A program made the translations under genes and the position numbers. Shown piece after piece: positions 56,416 to 64,000 of a stretch of DNA of 64,000 nt. How positions within the stretch are numbered: position 1 is the first letter of the stretch; every line of letters begins with the position of its first letter. Under the pieces are notes generated by a model, which was not told the origin of the DNA, searched no databases, and was given only the letters and a program-made list of their open reading frames with translations. Location: contig OW386285.2 of assembly GCA_936432065.2 (NCBI GenBank), forward strand, positions 100,445,869-100,509,868, given 5' to 3'. This DNA comes from Rutpela maculata (lineage: Eukaryota > Arthropoda > Insecta > Coleoptera > Cerambycidae).

Positions 56416-56637
56416 CTACAGCTCAAAGCGGGCCTTGGTCACCTTTATTCTCTGCCTCCATACTACCCCGTCTGCTGCATACCCTTATCCTAGGAGATCG
56501 CGCACGTCTTCCGAAATTTCGTCTTTCCACCGCTTTCGAGGTCTACCCATTGATCTTTTCCCATGCGTCCTAGAGTCGAGAGTTCTCTTCGGTGGCCTTT
56601 TGTCTTCCATCCTGCTCACATGTCCAGCCCTGCAGTC
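56416..56637 (-). pseudogene. LINE ORF2 C-terminal fragment
   Basis: On the minus strand: DCRAGHVSRMEDKRPPKRTL, DSRTHGKRSMGRPRKRWKDE, ISEDVRDLLG, stop, GYAADGVVWRQRIKVTKARF, EL. This is the familiar C-terminus of endonuclease/reverse transcriptase LINEs (W-A-G-H-V-x-R-M ... G-R-P-R-K-R-W-x-D-x-x-x-x-D-L). One in-frame stop and no upstream RT. Inserted within a long-TIR element. Confidence 0.8.
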
Positions 56638-57015
56638 TTGTGGGGTTACAGGGTTACAATATTGGCGTTACGAGGTTATGACGTAAAAATATACAAAATA
56701 AATTTCTAATTATTCATGAAAGGCGAAAAAGTCGGCTTTTTACTGGTGTTTTTTGAGGTAAGGGATGAAAAACGAATCAATTTGACAATTCTGACTTCGG
56801 ATTCGGATTCAGCTGATCAAAATACATAAAGAGACAGTAGTCTGGTCCGCCAGACAGACTACTTTTTTTGTGGGTCCTGTAATTAGTTTTGGGAATACGA
56901 GCTAAATGGAAAATTAAAAAAAATACCAAATAAGAAAATACCAAAATATTTGATTATACAAAAATGTACTATTAATTTGGAGGTTTTTATATAGTTTCAT
57001 ATAGTTAGTTTTATA

Positions 57016-57064
57016 GTTACCTCCGATTAAAGACCATAAAAGTTCTTTAATCGGAGATAGTTAC
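57016..57064. repeat. Perfect short hairpin
   Basis: GTTACCTCCGATTAAAGA pairs with TCTTTAATCGGAG-ATAGTTAC across a 10-base loop. Too short to class. It does not look like a miRNA precursor. Confidence 0.7.
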
Positions 57065-59598
57065 ACAGTAAATGCTGCGTTATTTACGTCAGCTTACAAA
57101 CTTAATCGACGCTGAATTTAGTCGGCGGCGATTAAATTAATAATGCTTAGAAAACGGGTACTAGTAAAACAAAGTTGTAATTTAGCATACTGATTCCTGT
57201 ATATTTTTCCCAGCACCGTCAAATTAAAATGACTGTTGGTTTCAGTATGGCGGCTAATTTCGAAAAGGGCATAGCCGGATAAGAGGGTGAAACGGCCCCC
57301 GCCCCTATCTTCATTGAGAGAAGGAATATAGTTAGCAATAAGTGAAGGGAACAATTTTGCAAAAAATTAACGCAAAAGGGTGGTGCGTTTTACGGGGTGA
57401 AAAGGGGGATGAAATTCAAAGGACCAATTTTTTGTGCCAAAACGCAGCAACCGAAAATTTTGTAAAAAATATATGTTGGACAAGTATTGGAGAGGATTCT
57501 CACAAAAAATTGTCGTTCAATTTGGGAAAGAACTAAGGGCGAGAAGACATCGGTATACTTTTCAAATATTTTTAAGTGTAACTTCTCCTCGTTGCACCAC
57601 ATTCAAAATTTTTTTGTAGCGTCTACTTTCACCCCCATATAACATATTTTTTTCGCAGCGTGGTCGGAACATTACGTCATAGTGAAAAAAATCACGTTCG
57701 TGGTCTTTCGAGACTAGTAGTCTATGCGTAATGAAGGCAGAAAGAGTGTAAATATTTCGTGCAAAGACGAGATTACCTTTCCCTTCCGTTTTCGAGGGTG
57801 CTGAACACGATGGAAGTGGTGGGAGAAGTTTTTGACCGCCGCAACCCCCTGAAACGGGGAATGATTTATCGACGGGTTATACTTGAAATAAAATGGAAGG
57901 GGGTTATAGAGTAAATGGAATCCAGACAGCAGGTCGAGGGAGTGGAATCATTTTTTTTCAAATGATTCGGTTCAAACGATTCGGTCGCCGATCACGGGAA
58001 AAATATTCATTTTTTAGCTTCAACCCCTCCTCATCCCTCAAACCGGCAGAAACTTGTGAATTCGCGCCCCAGATCCGGCAGATGACAATGTCAGCAAAGA
58101 ATGGTTGTATATCTACGTTGTTTTCAAGAGTAACCTCCTCCCAATGTTCCGTAATTCCGTATAGTCTTCTTTCTGAATTTGGTGTAATTTATACGTTTTA
58201 CGTTTTTTAAATTTATTTAAAAAGTTGTTGCATTTTAAATTTTTGTTGTTCTGCAACATTTATCTTATTTAACCATCTTTATATCCAATTTTGAACGATT
58301 TAATATACGATTCAAATGTATTCAGTCCTGTGTAGTCGACATCTTTGTCTCATTTATATTATGCTTGATAACTCAATTAATATTTAATATATCTGAAATT
58401 TCTTTTTGAAAATTTTTACATTTTGTATAATCAATCATGTTATCAAAGGTTAAAGATTTTTTAAATACCTTAAAAGATCACCGAAGAAGCACAAGTCACG
58501 TCTTTGAATATCTCCGAAATTTTAAAATAAAAATTATGAAAAAATTCATCGTACGAAAAAATCCGTGCTTCATCGATACCTAAACTATTATTGACATAGG
58601 ATACACATTTTCCGAGATATAACGGATTAAAAGTTGGTATGGTCAAAGTCTCCTTAAAAAGTGGAACATTTTTAGATATAATGTATTAATCAACCGACCA
58701 ATCAACCTTCTCGTTACAGTTTGACAATTGCCATGCCAGCTCGTAAAAGTAAGCTGGTCTGCTGGAATTTCAGCAAACTTCAAAGCGTACCGACAACGTT
58801 GGTTCCAGCAAGTTAGGTCGTGAATAGACCCATTTAGCAATTCTTCAGAACTGTTCAACGTAAGTGATTTAAATTTCAACAATATACACAATGAACACAT
58901 AATTTTTTTTTCAATTTTTGCTGCAATATACATATTTGAATCGATCACGTTAAGCTGTCTCGAAGTTTGAACGCACTGTATAGTGTATATTAGAGAAAAA
59001 TGTTAACGAAATAAGTACCTGCCCGAAATTAATGCCCCGAATGAAATCATATAAACAGTTGTGAAAACATGTAATAAATCAAAGAATCACGAGAATTCTA
59101 TTGTCTGCACACAAGAATGCTGCTTCGATAAAATTAGTACGTCAGATATATTACTTTTCTAATTGTTTATCTTAAAATGTAATTGAGAGGTTCTGTCAAT
59201 TAAGAAAGCGACGCCTTGTGTTTTCGCACATTATTTATATAACGTTTGGATGTGCCACCCCATGATTTATAACGACCGAGTAAATAACATTTATTTCGGA
59301 AAAGCTGCGTACACACCTCCTCTCACAAAGCTGTAAAACTAATCCCGTTCAATGTGATTCTGCTTCTCTATTAGTCACCTCGAATCTAGTCAATAATAAG
59401 CTGGTCCTAGAGCCTACATTCATAACATTTCAATTTCAAAAATAAATTCAAATTTCTTTAGTTTGTGAGAACTGCTTGGTGGAAGACGTTGGAAATTCGG
59501 ATATATTTCCGGAGTTCGCAAATATTTAAATATTGTGTTTTAATAAACTCTTTGAAACGGAAATTTAAGTCGGGAAGTTGTAAAAACAGATACTTATC
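57065..59598. other. Gene-poor interval
   Basis: 57300-58100 is somewhat GC-richer, with words such as AACCCCCTGAAACGGGGAA (57844), but no protein motif could be identified. The 101-codon minus frame at 58643-58948 (with HDLTCWNQRCRYALKFAEIP) is not recognised. A short pyrimidine tract ending TTCTTTAG at 59460 could be an acceptor before the candidate exon below. Confidence 0.4.
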
Positions 59599-59679
59599 AT
59601 GTCTCTGTGGATAACTTATGTAAGAACTGGTTACAAAAATAATGTCAAAAAGAGGAAGCCACGGAGAATTTCTTCGCCC
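59599..59679 (+). CDS. Candidate first coding exon
   Basis: ATG at 59599 opens 27 codons, MSLWITYVRTGYKNNVKKRK then PRRISSP, ending exactly on a codon boundary at a strong donor (GTAAGT at 59680). An acceptor-like CTTTAG at 59456-59461 would make this part of an exon 59462-59679 with a 5' untranslated lead. The strongly basic end is unlike the AT-rich background peptides. I do not recognise the protein, and no downstream exon was identified in the window. Confidence 0.35.
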
Positions 59680-60183
59680 GTAAGTTGTTTTTTAATATTA
59701 ATTAAAAATTAAGAAACATTATGACTATTTATTTATTTTAAAAGGGAAATAAACTAATTTAATTAAAAATTGAAAAGTTTTCTCATGTTTAAATAAAGAC
59801 AGATATGCAAGTTCGTTATTGAATTAAATAAAATAGTAAATAATTGACTTAAAATAATGGAGACAGAATATTTGAGTAGTGAGTACATCTGTATGTAGTT
59901 TACTGCCTAAATATTTATTTACTTCATTCATTTATTTCATATTTTGGTAGAAATAAACATATTCTTGTTATTATTTTAATATTAATAATGTTAGTTAATG
60001 TCAGGAAAAACTAACCCACCAATCAAATAATACTGTCACCATTACTGCTACCCTTGCTTATACTTATATTTAAAACAAACAAATATCTAAGAATTTTTGG
60101 TGTTGCGAGAGAAATGTTATATATATTTTTTGTTCTTCTTATTCACAACGTCTTGTCAGACGTTTTGTGATTCATACATTATT

Positions 60184-60342
60184 CTAGTTGGCCTCCACTG
60201 GCTGCACAGCACGTCGGTCGCCATTATGCCATCCGTCGCGGTTGCCTGTTAGACTCACAGACTCACTAAAACTTTTTTTCATCAGCTCTTCAGTAACACC
60301 CGCCCAACGTTTTCGGAGACGTGCTCTTCGCCTTTTGCCATA
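60184..60342 (-). pseudogene. LINE ORF2 C-terminal fragment
   Basis: 52 codons and a stop on the minus strand: YGKRRRARLRKRWAGVTEEL, MKKSFSESVSLTGNRDGWHN, GDRRAVQPVEAN. It follows the LINE pattern R-x-R-x-R-K-R-W-x-x-x-V-x-E-D-L ... x-N-R-D-x-W, ending in A-x-N stop. Different from the fragment at 56416, so it comes from another LINE family. The rest of the element is not seen. Confidence 0.75.
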
Positions 60343-60790
60343 TGGTTTTCTCTAAACTGTCAACCGTTTTATATTGTTCTTTCTCCGATTGGTGTAGCCA
60401 GAAGATCAGAGGATTCGAGATAATACATTGCTGGAGACTCGCTTTTTACTCCAGTCAGTATGTCTGAATAGGTCGACAGTCACCAGACGTCAGCGAGGTT
60501 TTGGGGGTTGGTGGAGGGGTCATTGGTGAGTGTATTGGTGAAATGTCGGCATGTTGCACAACCGGGGTTTGCCGCCATCTTAAGAAAATGGTTAAGAACC
60601 GTTTAATTTGAATATCTCGGTTTCTTTGAGGCCACGTAAAAAACAAATACGGCATCTTAAAGGGTGTAAAATTTCCCATGTTTTATGTGCTATACATTTT
60701 TTCGTAGGACTGATAGCTTTTTGTTTATTGCGAAAGAAAATTTGAAATGAGAGCGCGGCCCGCGGTTTTTTGAATTTTTCTCGATATTGA

Positions 60791-62330
60791 AGCAGGAAAA
60801 AACTATAGCTTCATTTTTTAAATTTTTATTTTCGAACAATAGTTTGCACTACAGCGCGTCGCGAAGTCGGCATGTCAGCGCGTGGCTGTACAGTAAGGAA
60901 GAAATACTTTACATTAATTGTACAGTAACTGTGCAATACAATTCGTATGAAATGTGACATGATTTTTTCATATTTTACTCAAGCGATAGCTACCTGTCGG
61001 ATCGAAAAGTCGATTTTACGTTTCTGTTTTTTCTGCGCCATGGAAATCGATCAAGAACCCTTCAAATTGTTTTTGACAGTTACCCTGATGACCCGAGCGT
61101 TCTTGGAATAAAATATTTCGAACGACTACGAAGGGCGAGAAAACAACGTTGTAGAGATTACATATCCAATGAAGACATGGTGGTATCGACCGACGCCTCA
61201 AGAAAAGTTTTTAACCAACGAAAAAAAACAAGGATAAATTTATAAAAATGCTTCTGAAATATTTGAACCAGAACAACATAAGAGCCACACAGGTTCAAGA
61301 AGACGCCGATACCGAGATAGTAAATACCGCTATTAGACATGTTTCTAATTACGATTCCGTAGTAATCGTAGGCGAGGACATCGATCTTCTTGTTGTACTA
61401 ACAGGACTGGCAAGGGAGAAATCGAATGTGTTTTTCAAAAAACTCACAAAAGGAAAAAATGCCGAGAAACTGTACTCATTATCAAGCCATCGATATGACG
61501 TCATAAGCGCCAACATACTATTTCTACACGCCACACTTTGAAGAACAACGATCATTTGGAAGCATCTCTGAAAATCTTTAAAGAAAAAAGTTTCCCCCGA
61601 ACTTCTCGCTACCACAGGAGAAACTTTTGTTCTTGCTTTGTACAAAGAAAACGAAGCGCAAGAAAAGTTAAATTCGCTACGTCACAAACGTTTCGTAAGA
61701 GCAACTACAAAATCAAAAGCGAACCTTGCATCATTTCCACCGACTTGGGATGCGGCTCGGCGACACACTTTCAGGAAGTACCTTCAAGTGAAAACGTGGC
61801 TTGGAAACTTTCACGATCCGGAGAAATGGGGATGGACCAGGAAAAATTGTGGGCTAAAACCGAAAACCATCACAGGAAAAGCTACACTCGACAAACTTCT
61901 AAAATTAACAGCCTGTAAATGCAAAGGAAACTGCGGAACAGCTTGTGGTTGCCGCAAATCTGGAATGAAATGGTCCGTTATATGTCAAATCTGCAGTGGT
62001 AAAATTTGCGTCGTTACAGAATTTCCGAAAATCTTTGTGCAGGACGGCATCAACAAGGAAACCAATGAAGATAACGAATTAACTTCTATCGATCGACAAT
62101 GGCATGGATTAAGCTGCGAAGTAATTTGCGAGCGGTTCCGAGGTGTCGCCGAGAAGAGGGGGAGGGGTTTTAGTGAGTAAAAATGTCACACTACCCTGCC
62201 GCACAACATCTAGGCGGGTGTCTTTTGAAAATGTCCGCTCCTTTACACAAAAAGAATTGACATGCCGACTTTGCGGCGTGCTGTAGTTGCAAACTATTGT
62301 TCGAAAATAAAAGTAGGGTTTTTTCCTGCT
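60791..62330 (+). mobile_element. DNA transposon-like element carrying a PIN/CXC pseudogene
   Basis: The ends are imperfect inverted repeats of about 90 bp: AGCAGGAAAAAACTATAGC and TTTTCGAACAATAGTTTGCA then CGAAGTCGGCATGTCA at the left, with complements at 62259-62330. The interior is the coding remnant described next. No target duplication could be fixed. I do not know the superfamily. Confidence 0.7.
61034..62180 (+). pseudogene. Transposon-borne PIN-like nuclease/CXC-domain protein, broken
   Basis: Three blocks in order. Block 1 (61034-61240) contains LQIVFDSYPDDPSVLGIKYF and ends in a frameshift at an A-run near 61220. Block 2 (from 61236) has ATQVQEDADTEIVNTAIRHV then SNYDSVVIVGEDIDLLVVLT: acidic residues after hydrophobic strands, as in PIN/FEN-like folds. 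Block 3 (from about 61610) has SFPPTWDAARRHTFRKYLQV, EKWGWTRKNCGLKPKT and a Cys-rich tail, CKCKGNCGTACGCRKSG, that fits a Tesmin/TSO1-type CXC motif. Proteins with this order are common in insect genomes and appear mobile-element derived; their function is unknown to me. A stop after ILFLHATL and the missing segment that follows break the gene. Confidence 0.72.
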
Positions 62331-62504
62331 CTACATTTTTTATGTAGGACAATTTTCTCGTCGCTTTCTTTAGATTTCTCCTAGTTGAATTTCAAAGTAT
62401 TTAACTGAGCTTACACTATCTAGAAAGTTATTTTCTAATGTGTAACTATTATTTTTTTTGTTTCCAAATGTAATTAACGTTTTGCTTCGTTAAGCCCCTT
62501 TTAT

Positions 62505-62700
62505 CCACTTTCTTCGCCAGATCAGGTTACAGTCCTGGGGGTTTGATATATTATGGTATACAATGCAATTATCCGCAAAAAGCCTTATTGTCGAGGCGAA
62601 GGGATAGATCATTTATAAGAATTAAAGAAGCCAAAGGACTCAATACGCGCCCTTGTAGGACACCAGAAGTAACAGGTTTTCCATGTGAGAGAGTGTTTCC
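62505..62700 (-). pseudogene. Jockey/CR1-type LINE reverse transcriptase fragment
   Basis: Minus strand: GNTLSHGKPVTSGVLQGRVL, SPLASLILINDLSLRLDNKA, then a frameshift and LFADNCIVYHNISNPQDCNL. This corresponds to the RT core (S-G-V-P-Q-G-S-V-L-G-P-L-L-F-L-x-Y-I-N-D-L ... R-L-F-A-D-D-C). The second catalytic Asp is Asn (FADN), and the frame is broken in between. Not functional. A third LINE type besides those at 48586 and 56416. Confidence 0.82.
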
Positions 62701-63069
62701 AACATCCTAGTACGTCCTATTGTGTATGTTGGGTTTGTATCTTGGCACCTCAGTTTTCAGGATCCCCCAGACAGTAAATAAGAGGTTGCTAGCCTAGGGC
62801 CAGCTCTTTTTTAGGCTTGATGTCCGGTGAGGTCAGATCATTCTTCCATTGAGCAACACGATTTGTCTCATGAAAGCCCTTAAGCACACTTTTTTTCGAA
62901 GCTGAAGCGATATCTTTTTGACTTAAGAATCTCTCAAATTGGCTATTAAACTTAATGAAATTACTAAATTTAGTAATTCTTACAAAAAAGTAAGATTTTT
63001 TTTTACATAAAGTCCAATTTGCAGAAATGGCGAAGGATCTGGTGTCATATTTACCTGATGAAAGCAACA

Positions 63070-63304
63070 CAAATTTCAAGTTTCATCCTTCGTTAATTTG
63101 TTTGTTTGCCTTCGGATAACATGAAAACGGACAAACCGATTCGCTTTTTTTGTATAATGTCCAGTATTTTTTCGAATTATGTTGTAGGCTTTTAAATTAT
63201 TTATTGACCCCCGTTTTTACACAGAGAGGACGTTTATATCCTAAAGAAAGAAAACTTATTTAAGTTTTGATATTCTAACCTCCTTCCAATTAAGCTAAAG
63301 GATG
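63070..63304 (-). repeat. Dispersed element starting with an AACCTCC hairpin, minus strand
   Basis: On the minus strand: AACCTCCATCCTTTAGCTTA against GGAAGGAGGTT, then AATCGGTTTGTCCGTTTTCA, CAAACAAACAAATTAACGAA and GGATGAAACTTGAAATTTG. The arrangement parallels the element at 5205-5520 (plus), though the sequences differ in detail. Confidence 0.5.
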
Positions 63305-63502
63305 GAGGTTCAGTTTCTTATATAATATATTATTTATAATTTTTAAATATATATTTATTTAATTATTATTGCTCGTAAACATAGTCTTCAGACTCTTGGA
63401 AAAGCAATTCCAAATCTCATTCTTCTCCTAAAAGCTGTCCATACTTTTTTGTCAGACTTAACATTTCTTAACCAATTCTGTTAGTAGTGAGTCAATGTCA
63501 TT

Positions 63503-63945
63503 TGACCCACGAATAATTCCTACAAGAGATTTTCTTTTTTTATACTATAGAGGTGCTTACCACAATCATTAATTGATGTTTTCCACAAAAATATCGTGTC
63601 CGCTACCACCGCCATGTTGAAAAAATGACAGTCAAAATAGGTTTTTCTCAATTATCTCCGTCCATGTTGGTTCTTCCCTAAAATTAGGTATTACCAATAT
63701 TGTAAAAAATGAAATGACTTTTAATTAAATAATTTTTCTCTGATATTAATATTTTGCGATTTTCAACCTTCAGAATGGTGAAAATTTGTGATTCACAGCA
63801 CATTTTTGCAATTATCTTTGTCCTCGTTGCTCCGATGTAGTAATTGGCTCTTATCAATATTGTAGATCATAATTTCCCAAATAGTTTGTTTACACAATTT
63901 TCTTCCACGGTCAACTTTTAAAAAATTACAGCAGCTCAAAGTTAG
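63503..63945 (+). repeat. Dispersed repeat I, copy 2
   Basis: Matches 36843-37245 in order and orientation (GAATAATTCCTACAAGAG, CACAATCATTAATTGATG, TTTTTGCAATTATCTTTGTC, ATCAATATTGTAGATCATAA). Contains a CCACCGCCATGTTGAAAAAA segment not present in copy 1. Confidence 0.6.
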
Positions 63946-64000
63946 AAAAAGATTCTTGAATTTCGGAAAAATGTCTGCTCCTAGTCCAATCAGTGGGGGA

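Larger units (their letters stand above)
55367..56880. mobile_element. Long-TIR element, 1.5 kb, carrying unrelated coding remnants
   Basis: Inverted arms of about 260-300 bp: GTCTGTCTGGCGGACCAGAC at 55385 against its complement at 56840, then CTGAATCTGAATCTGATCAG, TCAAATTGATTCG and TTTTGAGG words. An ATAACCCC/CCATAACC-rich low-complexity zone lies inside each arm (55586-55840 and 56640-56690). Between the arms lie two minus-strand coding remnants (55983-56186 and 56416-56637). Confidence 0.78.

Noticed and set aside
57016..57064. Short perfect hairpin as miRNA precursor
   Set aside because: The stem is only about 18 bp, too short for an animal pre-miRNA.
58643..58948. 101-codon minus-strand frame
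   Set aside because: No motif recognised, no splice or repeat context, and the composition is compatible with chance. A database search would decide.
62789..63079. 96-codon minus-strand frame upstream of the LINE RT fragment
   Set aside because: It could be LINE ORF sequence from its position, but no LINE motif is visible and the link is not supported.

Overview
This window looks like AT-rich nuclear DNA from an arthropod, most likely an insect with a large, transposon-rich genome. No species can be named. The evidence is a low density of long reading frames, spliced-looking mini-exons, insect-type LINE, hAT, MULE and fold-back elements, and no bacterial gene organisation. I see no complete host gene, no rRNA, no convincing tRNA and no CRISPR array. 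Three short open stretches with good splice signals (9918-9984, 22032-22197, 59599-59679, all +) could be host exons; if so, nearly everything else is intron or intergenic DNA filled with mobile elements.

Region by region. 0-6 kb: divergent and intact copies of a composite MITE (modules B and C), a palindrome-rich family (D, with a 64-bp perfect palindrome) and an inverted family (E). 6-12 kb: a 19-20 bp minisatellite, the second E copy, a possible host exon, and a deleted MULE with an 8-bp target duplication and a FLYWCH-type transposase remnant. 12-17 kb: family A elements and a 195-bp-arm inverted repeat whose loop holds a complete-looking hammerhead ribozyme core, then a 912-bp element with repeated TGTAACGATGA motifs. 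17.8-19.5 kb: a hAT element nested inside another inverted-repeat element. 20-21.3 kb: two tandem B/C composites. 22.4-24.6 kb: a 2.2-kb inverted element with minisatellite arms, a decayed hammerhead and a protein-coding tail, probably Penelope-like. 28-31 kb: a 2.1-kb hAT-like element with GTATTCGGATAC tandem repeats, inserted in a fold-back element and itself carrying family D. 32-48 kb: many TA-flanked fold-back elements (39.2-40.8 kb is doubly nested), a hAT MITE with a perfect 8-bp target duplication, and LINE debris. 48-57 kb: a LINE RT fragment, a head-to-head pair of family A, a 556-bp palindrome and a 1.5-kb long-TIR element carrying two unrelated coding remnants. 57-64 kb: a possible first exon, two LINE fragments, a 1.5-kb element carrying a PIN-like/CXC-domain pseudogene, and smaller repeats.

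The dominant theme is the density of long inverted repeats. Many could form long hairpin RNAs if transcribed. The most interesting signal is the hammerhead ribozyme at 15538-15577 and its decayed relatives at 24165-24235 and 22821-22857.
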